A stretch of DNA of 64,000 bases, from contig JAOUJW010000004.1 of NCBI GenBank assembly GCA_029882975.1, positions 167,161 to 231,160 on the forward strand, given 5' to 3'. Positions 9,332 through 18,282 of the stretch are shown one piece after another. The stretch is from Gammaproteobacteria bacterium (GTDB taxonomy: Bacteria > Pseudomonadota > Gammaproteobacteria > SZUA-152). The notes under the pieces were generated by a model. It worked only from the letters and a program-made list of their open reading frames with translations, did no database searches and was not told the DNA's origin. How positions within the stretch are numbered: position 1 is the first letter of the stretch; each line of letters begins with the position of its first letter. The translations under genes and the position numbers were made by a program.

Positions 9332-10186
9332 ATGGCAGGTTCTTCAGACTCACAACAGGCGCTTTTCGCTGCAATTTTCAAGCTGATGCGTCCTTTAGTG
9401 CGTATTCTACTGCGTAATGGCGTGCCATACGGCGCTTTTACGGATATTGCCAAACGGGCTTATGTGGATGTGGCCTTGAATGAATTTGGTGTGTCCGGAA
9501 AGAAACAAACCAAGTCTCGCATATCCACTATCACCGGTTTGTCGCGCAAGGAAATTCAACGAGTATTGCAAATTGAAGATACTGACAATAGAGATATGGT
9601 GGTGCGATACAACCGGGCGGCCCGTGTTGTTTATGGCTGGGTTCATGACGCTACCTATCATACCGAAACAGGTGAATTGGCGGAGCTTGCCTTTGAATCT
9701 AAAAGTGAAAACGAAACCGGCGGCGGCGTCAGTTTTAGTTCCCTGGTAAAGCACTATAGTGGCGATGTGCCTCCCCGGGCTATTTTAGATGAGTTACTGC
9801 AAGTAGGGGTGGCAGAACGAGTGGATGGAATGATTCGTTTGCTGGCTCCAGCATATATTCCCAAAACCGGTGCTGCGGAAAAACTGGCCTTATTGGGCCA
9901 GGATGTCTCCGGACTAATCGATACCATGGATAGAAATATTCATGGTGTGGACCAACCCAGGTTTCAACGCAAAGTATTTTATGACAATTTGTCCGATGAG
10001 GCCGCCGAACAAACGCACAAGATGTTGTCGCAAAAAGGCCAGGCTTTACTCCAGGAGTTCGATCAGTGGATGGCTTCCAAAGACCGGGATGTCAATCCAG
10101 ATGCCGGTGGTGAAGGACGTCGCGCCATCGGTGTGGGCTTGTATTTTTTTGAAGAAGACGTAGACGATTCATCGGAGTCCCCATGA
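9332..10186 (+). CDS. DUF6502-family protein
   Basis: 284 residues, no signal peptide or membrane helix. The N-terminal third (about 10-85) looks helical, with a segment TGLSRKEIQRVLQ that resembles a winged-helix or helix-turn-helix recognition element. I recognise the whole as DUF6502, a family I recall from Gammaproteobacteria often next to a DUF5666 lipoprotein, as here. The start of the next gene overlaps its stop by 4 bp (ATGA), so the two products are probably made together. A DNA-binding or regulatory role is only a suggestion from the N-terminal pattern. Confidence 0.7.
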   Translation: MAGSSDSQQALFAAIFKLMRPLVRILLRNGVPYGAFTDIAKRAYVDVALNEFGVSGKKQTKSRISTITGLSRKEIQRVLQIEDTDNRDMVVRYNRAARVVYGWVHDATYHTETGELAELAFESKSENETGGGVSFSSLVKHYSGDVPPRAILDELLQVGVAERVDGMIRLLAPAYIPKTGAAEKLALLGQDVSGLIDTMDRNIHGVDQPRFQRKVFYDNLSDEAAEQTHKMLSQKGQALLQEFDQWMASKDRDVNPDAGGEGRRAIGVGLYFFEEDVDDSSESP

Positions 10187-11601
10187 TTCTCCATCAGGTA
10201 AGTAATAGACTAAATAGATTCCCTCCTCTGTGGATCGCCCTTGTTGTCGGTACACTGTTGTCCTGCAGCGGTGGTGAAACCGGTACGGGTTTGAGAAGCA
10301 AAGTATTTGCTGTGGGTGCTATAACCGGCTTTGGCAGTGTCCACTTAAATGGTGTTCGCTATGAAACCGCAGATACCACAGTGAGTGTGGATGGCGGTGC
10401 TGGGGCAGAAAGCGAGCTGGCCGTGGGTATGGTTGTGACGGTGAGTGGTTCCAAGCATAACTTTACCAATGGCAGCGCCACCCATGTGGCTTATGAAAGC
10501 GAAATTAAGGGTAAGGTGCAAAGTAATAACGGCACCCAACTGCAAGTGATGGGGCAGACGGTTGTGTATGGTACTCATACCCAATTTTACAATCCCACTG
10601 GTGTTTCCGATTGGGTCGATCCCGCTCAAATCGCCGCTGATGCGCTGATTGAGGTGAGCGGTTATCGCACAGTGGGGGAGACAATTCAGGCTACTTATAT
10701 CAAAGTGGAAAGTGCACAATGGACGGGGCAGAATATGTCCTTGCGCGGTATGGTGTCCTCTGTGGCTGAGTCCGGATTTCAAATTGCCGATCTAAGCGTC
10801 GTCTATGCCAACGCCAATGTTTTGTTGCAACAGGGGCAGTGGGTTAAGGTGCAAAGCACTCAAGATATTACAATGGGGGCAAACACTATTCTGCAATGGC
10901 CGGCGGATTCCGTGGACGTCATAGCATTGTCCACAATTGAGGCGGGATCGGAATTTGAATTTGAAGGCTATGTCTCTTCCCATGATGAGATAAACCGGAC
11001 ATTCGTATTGGCCGGCCAAGTGATCCACTATGACGAACAAACCCAGTTTGATTCGGCTGCCGTCGGTTCTTTGCTCAATGTGAAACTGGAAGCCGAAGGT
11101 TATGTAAGGAATGACGGTAGTTTGTACGCCGAGGAAGTGGAACGGCGTGTTCGTCCTTCTGTGGAACTCAATGCCATTGTCCAGTCGGTTGACAGTGCCT
11201 CGAACAGTTTTTCTTTATTGGGACAAACGTTAAACGTGAGCTTCCTCACCGTGTTCAAGGACGACAGTGAAGCTTCCGTGCGCAGGTTTAACCTGGGCAA
11301 TCTGCAGCAGGGCAACCGTGTTACCCTCAAGGCCTACATCGATGCAAACGGTCAATTGGGCGTGCTCGAATTAAAACGACTTGAAGTGGTTGCCGCCGAT
11401 AATAATGTGTGGCTCAAAGGGGAGTTGTTGTCATTTGACGCCGGTACCGGTAAAGGCATCGTTGCCGGTGTGGTTGTGGTGGATGACGATGCGGACCCGG
11501 ATGCCGGGTTTGCGGGTAATGTGGGCAGAACCATTACCATTGAGTCGGCAGTGTATGACAGCATTACAAACGAACTTACGGCCACTAAATTTTCAATATA
11601 A
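10183..11601 (+). CDS. DUF5666-domain lipoprotein
   Basis: 472 residues. A signal sequence ends in the lipobox LLSC (Cys28), so it should be an acylated envelope protein. The rest is a series of beta-rich modules of about 70-80 residues built around an alternating pattern (xGxVxSVxxxxFxLxGQxVxY), typical of DUF5666, an OB-fold-like repeat. At least five such units can be seen. Function is unknown. Translational coupling with the DUF6502 gene upstream suggests a shared task at the cell envelope. A hairpin just after the stop may end the transcript. Confidence 0.72.
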   Translation: MILHQVSNRLNRFPPLWIALVVGTLLSCSGGETGTGLRSKVFAVGAITGFGSVHLNGVRYETADTTVSVDGGAGAESELAVGMVVTVSGSKHNFTNGSATHVAYESEIKGKVQSNNGTQLQVMGQTVVYGTHTQFYNPTGVSDWVDPAQIAADALIEVSGYRTVGETIQATYIKVESAQWTGQNMSLRGMVSSVAESGFQIADLSVVYANANVLLQQGQWVKVQSTQDITMGANTILQWPADSVDVIALSTIEAGSEFEFEGYVSSHDEINRTFVLAGQVIHYDEQTQFDSAAVGSLLNVKLEAEGYVRNDGSLYAEEVERRVRPSVELNAIVQSVDSASNSFSLLGQTLNVSFLTVFKDDSEASVRRFNLGNLQQGNRVTLKAYIDANGQLGVLELKRLEVVAADNNVWLKGELLSFDAGTGKGIVAGVVVVDDDADPDAGFAGNVGRTITIESAVYDSITNELTATKFSI

Positions 11602-11602
11602 A

Positions 11603-11627
11603 GAGTCGTGTTTCACAAACACGACTC
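11603..11627 (+). terminator. 11-bp perfect hairpin after the DUF5666 gene
   Basis: GAGTCGTGTTT and AAACACGACTC pair perfectly around a 3-nt loop, starting 2 bp after the stop codon. No T-run follows on the plus strand, so this may be a transcript-stabilising hairpin rather than an efficient intrinsic terminator. Confidence 0.5.
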
Positions 11628-11715
11628 CCGCTCAAGCTATCACATTCCTTTCCATTCGCGGATAAAACAACTATCATTTTCCCATCGTTAAAAAAACCGG
11701 TCAAAATCCGTCTCC

Positions 11716-13521
11716 ATGGCGCACCATTTTAAATACACCAGTACTCCCAGCGCCAGTCGCAACAATTTTTCCAATATTCAATCCTTGTTACCCTATGTCT
11801 GGGAATTTCGCGGTCGCGTATTGTTGGCCATGAGTTGCTTGGTTTTATCTAAATTGTCCATTGTGGGCGTACCCATTGCCCTGAAACAAATTGTGGATAC
11901 GCTCAATATCAATGTCAGCGGTGATACCCAGGTGCAGATCGTGTTACCGGTGGCTTTACTGCTGGCTTACGGCGCGATGCGTTTAGCCAGTTCGCTGTTT
12001 AATGAATTGAGAGACGTATTGTTCACCAAGGTTCGGTATAGAGCAATGCGACGCCTGACTATACGTACGTTGGAACATTTACACGAACTTTCCTTGCGTT
12101 ATCACCTGGACCGTAAAACCGGAGCCATCAGCCGGGATTTGCAGCGCGGCGCTGTCAGTTTAAGCTCGCTGTTGAACTATCTTACCTTCAGTATTATTCC
12201 TGTTCTTGTGGAATTTGGCCTGGTAGCGGCCTACCTGATTACACAATACGACATCGTATTTACACTGGTCATATTTGTGAGCGTTACGATATACATTCTT
12301 TTTACCTTTAAAGTAACCAATTGGCGGGTGGAATACCGCCACGAAATGAACCGCTTGGAGTCCAAAGCCAACAACGAAGCCATAGACAGTTTGATTAACT
12401 ACGAAACCGTGAAATATTTCAACAATGAAGCAATGGAGTTTCAGCGTTGCAATGACACCTTGGGCTTGTGGGAAGTCAATGCGGTAAAAAACCAGATGGG
12501 AATGTCCGCGCTGAATTTCGGGCAAGGGGCCATTATTGCCGTTGGTGTTACGCTCATCATGTTCTTTGCCGCTGGTGAAGTGGTGGATGGGGATATGAGC
12601 ATTGGTGATTTTGTGTTGGTGAATGCTTTTTTGTTGCAATTGTTCATTCCATTGGGTTTCTTGGGCATTATATACCGTTCCATACGCTATGCCTTGGCGG
12701 ACATGGATCAACTGGTCAAGTTGCTGGATGAAAACCCCGAAATTGTCGACAAGGAAAATGCGGCTGAACTTCAGGTTAGCGGTGGTGAGGTTCAATTTGA
12801 TCGTGTAGGGTTTTCTTATCAAACGGAACGGCAAATTCTTCATGACGTCAGCTTTACCATTAATCCCGGTCAGAAACTGGCGGTGGTGGGTTCCAGTGGG
12901 GCGGGTAAGTCCACACTGGCGCGGTTGTTGTTTCGTTTCTACGATGTTAACTCAGGATGTATCCGCATTGATGGACAGGATTTGCGCGAAGTTACCCAGC
13001 ACAGTGTGCGTAGGGCCATTGGTATCGTGCCACAGGATACGGTGTTGTTTAATGAAAGTATCTACTACAATCTGGCCTATGCTAACCCCGATGCGGGCAA
13101 AGAAGAGATTATACAAGCCGCCAAAAAGGCGCATATACACGAGTTTATTTCCAGCCTACCGCAGGGCTATGATACGGTGGTGGGGGAGCGAGGCCTGAAA
13201 CTGTCCGGTGGGGAAAAGCAACGTGTGGCGATTGCTCGTATCATATTAAAGGCACCCAAGATCCTGGTGTTTGATGAAGCCACTTCGGCATTGGATAGCA
13301 AAAGTGAGCAGGCAATATTGGAAGACTTACGCCAAACTGCCACAAACCATACGACATTAGTCATTGCCCATCGATTATCCACTATTGTTGATGCGGATTA
13401 TATTATGGTGTTGGAGCAGGGTAGAATAGCGGAAAGTGGTACTCATGAAGATCTGCTGCAAAACGATGGCGTTTATGCGCAGTTGTGGCGCTTGCAACAG
13501 AAAGAAAAAACCGTTTCATGA
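11716..13521 (+). CDS. ABC exporter of the Atm1/ABCB7 type
   Basis: 601 residues: type I exporter membrane domain (about 30-330) and ATPase (about 355-600) with Walker A GSSGAGKST (about 392), LSGGEKQR (about 496) and Walker B ILVFDEATSALD (about 516). The membrane domain contains LRYHLDRKTGAISRDLQRG, a signature segment of the Atm1 family (RxHLxRxTGxxSRxxxRG). Known members export glutathione-linked sulfur or metal-thiol species and confer heavy-metal tolerance. It is distinct from the other ABC exporter in the window, whose membrane domain lacks this motif. It stands alone on the plus strand, 88 bp after the hairpin. Confidence 0.85.
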   Translation: MAHHFKYTSTPSASRNNFSNIQSLLPYVWEFRGRVLLAMSCLVLSKLSIVGVPIALKQIVDTLNINVSGDTQVQIVLPVALLLAYGAMRLASSLFNELRDVLFTKVRYRAMRRLTIRTLEHLHELSLRYHLDRKTGAISRDLQRGAVSLSSLLNYLTFSIIPVLVEFGLVAAYLITQYDIVFTLVIFVSVTIYILFTFKVTNWRVEYRHEMNRLESKANNEAIDSLINYETVKYFNNEAMEFQRCNDTLGLWEVNAVKNQMGMSALNFGQGAIIAVGVTLIMFFAAGEVVDGDMSIGDFVLVNAFLLQLFIPLGFLGIIYRSIRYALADMDQLVKLLDENPEIVDKENAAELQVSGGEVQFDRVGFSYQTERQILHDVSFTINPGQKLAVVGSSGAGKSTLARLLFRFYDVNSGCIRIDGQDLREVTQHSVRRAIGIVPQDTVLFNESIYYNLAYANPDAGKEEIIQAAKKAHIHEFISSLPQGYDTVVGERGLKLSGGEKQRVAIARIILKAPKILVFDEATSALDSKSEQAILEDLRQTATNHTTLVIAHRLSTIVDADYIMVLEQGRIAESGTHEDLLQNDGVYAQLWRLQQKEKTVS

Positions 13522-13660
13522 AATGTTGTCATTCGCTATAACTACCGATCCGCCTATGCTACAGTTGAATTGCGCCCAAGCGGTTGGCGGGTTTGAGTAG
13601 TCTCCACGATTTGGAGATTACCGGCAGATTACGCTTCCATAGAGAAAAAGGAGATACATC

Positions 13661-13855
13661 ATGGCTGTATACAAATGCGAAAAATGCGGAATGAGTATTG
13701 GTACCATGACTTGTGGTGAATGTGATGCAGAATTAAAACACAGCACCTTAACCCTGGATGACGGTAATACGGTGGCCATTTCTGAATGTCCCAACGGTCA
13801 CGGAAAAGTGAAATCTCCCATGTGTTGTGGTGAGGACATGAGCTGTCCGGTATAG
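13661..13855 (+). CDS. 64-residue zinc-ribbon-like protein
   Basis: A strong ribosome site (AAGGAGA) precedes the ATG. The protein has two CxxC pairs (Cys6/Cys9 and Cys18/Cys21), then Cys43, His47, Cys55/Cys56 and Cys62. This pattern suggests one or two treble-clef or rubredoxin-like metal sites, zinc most likely, iron possible. I do not recognise a named family. It is followed head-on by mltD with only 20 bp between stops. It is a separate transcription unit from the ABC exporter, with a 139-bp leader containing a small hairpin (TCTCCA/TGGAGA near 13600). Confidence 0.7.
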   Translation: MAVYKCEKCGMSIGTMTCGECDAELKHSTLTLDDGNTVAISECPNGHGKVKSPMCCGEDMSCPV

Positions 13856-13875
13856 GGATTGGCTCAATTACCCAT

Positions 13876-15672
13876 TCATGACTGCCGGGTTACATCGACG
13901 TATAGCTTGATTTTTTGACCCGGTTGCAGATATTTCAGCGATTGCAGGACCTTATTCCATTTGTGAATTTGAGCCACTGTCACCCGGAATTTCTGCGCGA
14001 TACGGGCGATGGAGTCTCCGCGTCGAACAATGTAACGTATCCAGCGCTTGGTCTTGGAGTGAGGTGGGGTAATCATACGGCTGGTATCTATATCAACCGC
14101 GGTTATCTTTTTGGATTGGCGTTTGCTCCAGATGACCAGTTTCTGTCCTATAGAGAGTTTGTCTCTTGGTGCCATGCCGTTCCACTTGGCCAATTGGCGC
14201 ATACCCACTTTGTATTTGCGTGAAAGCGTCCAGAAGGAATCGCCTTCGGCTACAATATGAGTTTGTTTGTATCGACCTTTTCGTTGTGTATTTTGAATGC
14301 GGCGTTTGCGTTTGTCGGCAGTATGGGTATAGGCTGAAGGTTCTTTCATCGCCACCGGTATGATCAGTCGTTGTCCCTGGCGAATGGTGTTGCCGCGCAT
14401 TTTATTGACTTTTTTCAGAACTTTGACCGTTGTGTTATAGCGTGAAGCAATTTGACCGATACTCTCGCCTTTGCCGATTTTATGACGTATCCAGCGAATG
14501 CGATTTTCCGGGGGCAACTGTGCCAGTTGCGACTTAAATTGGTCCACTTTGTCCAGAGGGATAAGCAAAGAGTTTTCCTGATTAGGATCTGTCGCCCAGC
14601 GGTTGAAAGCCGGGTTTAAGGTATACATCTCTTCCACACTAAGTTCGGCCATTTCCGCGGCCAGGGCCAGGTCCAGTTGCCCATCCAGTTGAACCCGGTC
14701 AAAGTAAGGTTCATCGGCGATGGAGAGCAAGGTGATACCGTATCGTTCCGGATCGGCAACAATAGCGGATATTGCCAACAGTCGGGGTACATAACCTCGG
14801 GTTTCCACAGGTAGATTGCGGCGTAGGGACCAGAAGTCTATGTCACGGCCTTTGCGTTTGTTTTTTCGTATGGCTTTACTAACTGTGCCGGAGCCGGAGT
14901 TGTAGGATGCCAAAGCCAGCTCCCAGTCATTGAACTTTTGATATAAAGCGTTGAGATAATTTAATGCGGCATGCGTGGAAGCCCAAATGTCGCGTCTGCC
15001 GTCATACCACCAATTTTGTTTTAAGCCATAGAGTCGTCCGGTGCCGGGAATAAACTGCCAGATACCGGCGGCCCGTCCATGGGAATACGCAAAGGTCTGA
15101 AATGCACTCTCGACAACCGGTAACAGAGCAATTTCCAGTGGCATACCGCGCTTTTCAGTTTCAGAAACAATAAAGTGCAAAAACGGCGTGGCACGTTCCA
15201 CCACGCGATCCAGGTATTCTTGATTGGAGGCGTACCATTGCAAATCATTTTCCACTCCCGGATGAGTGTGATCCAGGGTGAAACCACGGCGAATGCGGTC
15301 CCATAAATCGGTCTGTCCCAGGTTCTCCGTTTCCCGGTCTTCAAGTTCCTGTTCGCCCGCTGCCGTTTCGGCTGGGTTATCAATATCAAGCGGCGCTATA
15401 CCGTTTGATTCGGTCTCCGTATTTTGTCGTTCCGCTTCCCCGCCGACGAGATCAATTTGGTCTTCGCTGCTGCCTTGCGTGTGGCCGTCTTCGGTATCTA
15501 CGTTATCTTCCGCAACTGTATCCGTTGAACCGGCTGTAGAATCCAATGCAGTCAGTTCACCGCGCTCATTTACTGATGTGGCGGTATCCGGGCCTGATTG
15601 GATGTTTTGCTGCGTGAGGCTACAGGCGTTTAATACTACGCCCAAGAAAATTAAAGAAATGCAATGTCTCAT
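13876..15672 (-). CDS. mltD: Membrane-bound lytic murein transglycosylase D
   Basis: 598 residues. Signal sequence with lipobox LNAC (Cys17) gives an outer-membrane lipoprotein. A long acidic linker (about 20-125) precedes the SLT-type lysozyme-fold domain with catalytic Glu in VVESAFQTFA and the motifs GIWQFIPGTG and ALASYNSG. Three C-terminal LysM repeats (about 395-440, 470-515, 550-595) bind peptidoglycan. The enzyme cleaves glycan strands to 1,6-anhydromuropeptides. The acidic linker is longer than in E. coli MltD. It is monocistronic by appearance and converges with the zinc-ribbon gene. Confidence 0.94.
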   Translation of the reverse strand: MRHCISLIFLGVVLNACSLTQQNIQSGPDTATSVNERGELTALDSTAGSTDTVAEDNVDTEDGHTQGSSEDQIDLVGGEAERQNTETESNGIAPLDIDNPAETAAGEQELEDRETENLGQTDLWDRIRRGFTLDHTHPGVENDLQWYASNQEYLDRVVERATPFLHFIVSETEKRGMPLEIALLPVVESAFQTFAYSHGRAAGIWQFIPGTGRLYGLKQNWWYDGRRDIWASTHAALNYLNALYQKFNDWELALASYNSGSGTVSKAIRKNKRKGRDIDFWSLRRNLPVETRGYVPRLLAISAIVADPERYGITLLSIADEPYFDRVQLDGQLDLALAAEMAELSVEEMYTLNPAFNRWATDPNQENSLLIPLDKVDQFKSQLAQLPPENRIRWIRHKIGKGESIGQIASRYNTTVKVLKKVNKMRGNTIRQGQRLIIPVAMKEPSAYTHTADKRKRRIQNTQRKGRYKQTHIVAEGDSFWTLSRKYKVGMRQLAKWNGMAPRDKLSIGQKLVIWSKRQSKKITAVDIDTSRMITPPHSKTKRWIRYIVRRGDSIARIAQKFRVTVAQIHKWNKVLQSLKYLQPGQKIKLYVDVTRQS

Positions 15673-16009
15673 TTTGCAATCACTGTGTGTTATCCCTGAT
15701 GTGGGCTATTGTACCTATATTAGGATTCTGGATCTGTGCGATTATTGATCAAAAAGTTACTATTTTGTAGCAAGTGAGGTGCCAGGCTCGGTCCTGCCTC
15801 GTGTTCTGATTGACAAAATTATCCATATCCTCTAGCTTAGCCCCTGATCTACATAGCGTTACATCGGGATATCCCTGTAAATCTTTTGTTATCTATTTTG
15901 TTTATATTTTTATATTGCACTTGGAAACGTGCCGCCCCGAATACACGCATGCGCCACAGCATAGGGTTTTTGGGGAGAACCAGTTGCCGATTAATCAAGG
16001 GGGGGTGTT
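15673..16009. other. 337-bp intergenic region between divergent mltD and the 16010 gene
   Basis: AT-rich and without a credible gene. It must hold the mltD promoter on the minus strand and the promoter of the 16010 gene on the plus strand. I see no clear -35/-10 pair. The only firm element is the G-rich Shine-Dalgarno run just before 16010. Confidence 0.4.
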
Positions 16010-16405
16010 TTGAATACCAATCTGGAGAAGATTCAAAACGCGCTAATGTCGTTGTTACAAAACCAGTCTATCGACGCGTATACGGTTTTTCTGGATAAAG
16101 CCAGTGGTCGGTATATTCAATTTGCCGGTACACAAAATCAAAAACTCACATTGGATCTTCCGGTTCAAAGTTTATCCGAACATGAATTTGAAACGGCTCA
16201 AGCCGTATTCAGGGAATACGGCAGTGATTTGGAGGTCATGCCACTGGTGAATCGGCCGGGCGGGGAAATCGTGGATGCTCATTTTGGATTCCACCTGCAG
16301 TTCGGCCAAGAGTGCGCAGCTGCAGCTCGTGTGGCTTACTACATCATGTTGACCGTGTTTGATCTCAAACAAGACTTTGAGTTGGCAATTGAGCAGAATT
16401 TTTAG
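16010..16405 (+). CDS. Conserved-looking small cytoplasmic protein, unknown function
   Basis: 131 residues starting at a TTG. The start is fixed by the run AAGGGGGGG about eight bases upstream and the absence of an in-frame ATG in the first half. No signal sequence, membrane helix or metal motif is seen. The composition is mixed alpha/beta with an aromatic-rich C-terminal helix (VAYYIMLTVFDLKQDFELAIEQ). I do not recognise the family. It ends head-on with the DsrE-like gene, 6 bp between stops. It may be related to small TY-chaperone-like or YbjN-like folds, but this is a guess. Confidence 0.55.
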   Translation: MNTNLEKIQNALMSLLQNQSIDAYTVFLDKASGRYIQFAGTQNQKLTLDLPVQSLSEHEFETAQAVFREYGSDLEVMPLVNRPGGEIVDAHFGFHLQFGQECAAAARVAYYIMLTVFDLKQDFELAIEQNF

Positions 16406-16411
16406 TTTTTA

Positions 16412-16879
16412 CTAAAAATCCTTAAGATACGCATATCCTTGCGTTTGGAGTTGAACGAGTTCTGCATCTGCCATGGGCACCAGAATGACGAAATTATGTA
16501 AGTCATTCGCGCCAATGCCTTGTTGTTTTGCAGAGGCTTCACAAATGCGAAACTCAATCATTTCGCCCAGGCTTAGACCGCGGGCGCGTTGCATGAGTTG
16601 TTCCTGGTTTGGGTATTTTTTCGTGAACAAGGGAATGGCACCTTCATGAATGACCAAAACAATGGATGCATCAAAACTGTTATGGTTGTAGACAGTTTGC
16701 AGAAGATTTATCCGGTCGAGCAGATGCGCCAGTTGTTTGGGGTCGGCAGTGCTGACATCGTACGTCACTTTTGCCGGTTTGTAGGTTTTATTGGTTGAAT
16801 CGGATTGAGCCCAAAGACTCGTGGACCAGTGCAAGCACAGTAGCAATACAATTAAGTGAAAATAGCCGGGTTTTATCAT
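16412..16879 (-). CDS. Exported DsrE/F-family protein
   Basis: 155 residues with a cleavable-looking signal peptide (hydrophobic 8-20, WAQ junction near 25). The mature part follows the DsrE/F fold: an Asp-rich first strand region (TYDVSTADPKQLAHLLDRI), a central hydrophobic strand ASIVLVIHEGAIPLF, a Cys in the FRICEASAK segment, and a final VPMADAELVQLQ helix. Cytoplasmic DsrE/TusD proteins relay sulfur on cysteine. Periplasmic relatives of unknown function are common in sulfur-metabolising Gammaproteobacteria. It is last in a minus-strand series (roxA, GNAT, DUF7931-like, secreted protein). Confidence 0.72.
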   Translation of the reverse strand: MIKPGYFHLIVLLLCLHWSTSLWAQSDSTNKTYKPAKVTYDVSTADPKQLAHLLDRINLLQTVYNHNSFDASIVLVIHEGAIPLFTKKYPNQEQLMQRARGLSLGEMIEFRICEASAKQQGIGANDLHNFVILVPMADAELVQLQTQGYAYLKDF

Positions 16880-16926
16880 CGTTAACCTCCCGAAAAAGGC
16901 CGGACAGCCGCGCTAAACAGGGTTTG

Positions 16927-17211
16927 CTAGTAGGTTTTTTTGCGCTTGTCAGGTTCCAAAACCCCGGTCCAGCGTGTATTACCTTGGTGTTCCTTTTGGG
17001 CGTGTAGTTCCGCATTGCGTTCCGCCTCTTCGCGTTTAGCGTAGCACTTGCCCACCCAGCCTTCCAGGTTGTGCAGGCTATGGGAACAAAAAACCACATA
17101 GGGTTTGTCTAGAGGACAGGCTGAGGCTTCCGGGTGATTACCCATGGCGTACGTGTGTTGGGTGGAAAGAAGCAACAGCAATACGCCGCATAGGATTTTT
17201 AAAGACTTCAT
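16927..17211 (-). CDS. Small secreted protein, unknown function
   Basis: 94 residues with an N-terminal signal peptide (MKSLKILCGVLLLLLS, likely cleavage after TYA near residue 22). The mature part is about 70 residues with three cysteines (CPLDKP, FCSHSLHN, GKCYAKR), a basic and glutamate-rich helix and a basic C-terminus (KRKKTY). I do not recognise it. It lies between the DUF7931-like and DsrE-like genes on the same strand. Confidence 0.55.
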   Translation of the reverse strand: MKSLKILCGVLLLLLSTQHTYAMGNHPEASACPLDKPYVVFCSHSLHNLEGWVGKCYAKREEAERNAELHAQKEHQGNTRWTGVLEPDKRKKTY

Positions 17212-17256
17212 ATTCTCAATGTAACGCGGTAGCGTCGTGATTGCAACAGGGGCGGA

Positions 17257-17769
17257 TTATAGATGCAGACGTCGCAGCTCCGGGTCGGGGGAAGAATGTT
17301 CCCAGGCATTATGAAAAAATCGTAATGCGGTTTTGCAATCTTGGCGATCGTTAAAGTTCACTTGGCCTTCGTATCGGTCGGCAATGGGGCGACGCAATAA
17401 GGCCGTTTCATCAGCAATACAGAATGCTTCTATATGTGTATTGAACTGGGGGGCTAACTTTTTGATTAAAATATGGGAACCTAAGCGGCGAGCCAATTCT
17501 ATGATGCGATGGCCGCGCAGAACCACGCGGCTGGTGTCGCGGATAAGGATGTGGACATAACTGTGAGGAACGCGTATGGCCAGTTGTTTAGCCGCTTCAA
17601 CAAACTCGCCGTTGTCGTAGACCGGGGTATCAAAGTCATGAGTATAGATGTGTAGAGATTTGTGCGCTTGGCGCGTCATGGACAACACAGCCAGACGGCT
17701 TTCTTCTTTGGTGTCCACATGAATCAGATCGTCCGTTTCGCCCAGTATGCATTTCTCAAAATCAGTCAT
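17257..17769 (-). CDS. DUF7931-like protein
   Basis: 170 residues, soluble. The pattern (SLHIYTHDFDTPVYD, VHILIRDTSRVVLRGHRIIELARRL, ADETALLRRP, FFHNAWEHSSPDPELRRL) matches a family I recall as DUF7931, found beside GNAT acetyltransferase genes in Pseudomonas and relatives. It resembles one half of a phospholipase D-like fold, but no HxK-type catalytic motif is present, so enzymatic activity is doubtful. It sits 69 bp downstream of the GNAT gene here, consistent with that pairing. Function unknown. Confidence 0.68.
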   Translation of the reverse strand: MTDFEKCILGETDDLIHVDTKEESRLAVLSMTRQAHKSLHIYTHDFDTPVYDNGEFVEAAKQLAIRVPHSYVHILIRDTSRVVLRGHRIIELARRLGSHILIKKLAPQFNTHIEAFCIADETALLRRPIADRYEGQVNFNDRQDCKTALRFFHNAWEHSSPDPELRRLHL

Positions 17770-17838
17770 AGCACTGTACTCTGTTGTCTTGTCCTAATGT
17801 AATTATCGACTGTCATGGTAAATGTTTTAATTGCCATA

Positions 17839-18282
17839 TTACAATGGGAGGATCATGTGTAGATGGGGGATGTTCGCTTCCATAAACAGCTCGCCCTCAG
17901 CTTCAAAGCCGTGTTTTTGGTAAAACCCCAAAGCCGACTGTTGCGCATGCACGAATACCTGCGAGAAGCCCTTCTGTCTCGCAGTTTCAATTAATAAGCT
18001 TAGCATGGAATGGCCAATGCCGCGGCCGCGGTACGGTGTCAAGACTGCCATGCGGCCTATTTGGCCGGTATCCAACAAACGGGCCGTGGCAATGGCTGAG
18101 CCATTTGAATCGCATACCAGTACATGCTCGGCGGCATCGTCCAAATTGTCCCACTCCAATTCTTCAGGAACCTTTTGTTCGTGCACAAAGACTTGTTTTC
18201 GTATTTTTTGCAACTGGGGTGCGGACCGTGCCCAGTGGGTACGCTGAATTTGAAATTCATGTTTCTGTGTCATCATCGTCAA
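17839..18282 (-). CDS. GNAT-family N-acetyltransferase (ElaA/YjcF-like)
   Basis: 147 residues. The acetyl-CoA loop is GRMAVLTPYRGRGIGHSML, with RGRGIG as the (Q/R)xxGxG/A motif, preceded by the strand ATARLL. The N-terminal segment IRKQVFVHEQKVPEELEWD is typical of the ElaA/YjcF branch. Substrate unknown; small amines or protein N-termini are possible. The start overlaps the end of roxA by 26 bp, and a second Met at 18273 is an alternative start. It is likely in one operon with roxA upstream and the DUF7931-like gene downstream. Confidence 0.85.
   Translation of the reverse strand: MTMMTQKHEFQIQRTHWARSAPQLQKIRKQVFVHEQKVPEELEWDNLDDAAEHVLVCDSNGSAIATARLLDTGQIGRMAVLTPYRGRGIGHSMLSLLIETARQKGFSQVFVHAQQSALGFYQKHGFEAEGELFMEANIPHLHMILPL

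Noticed and set aside
15278..15748. Plus-strand 156-residue gene antisense to mltD
   Set aside because: It is a serine-rich mirror of the acidic linker coding region of mltD, with no ribosome site or recognisable domain.
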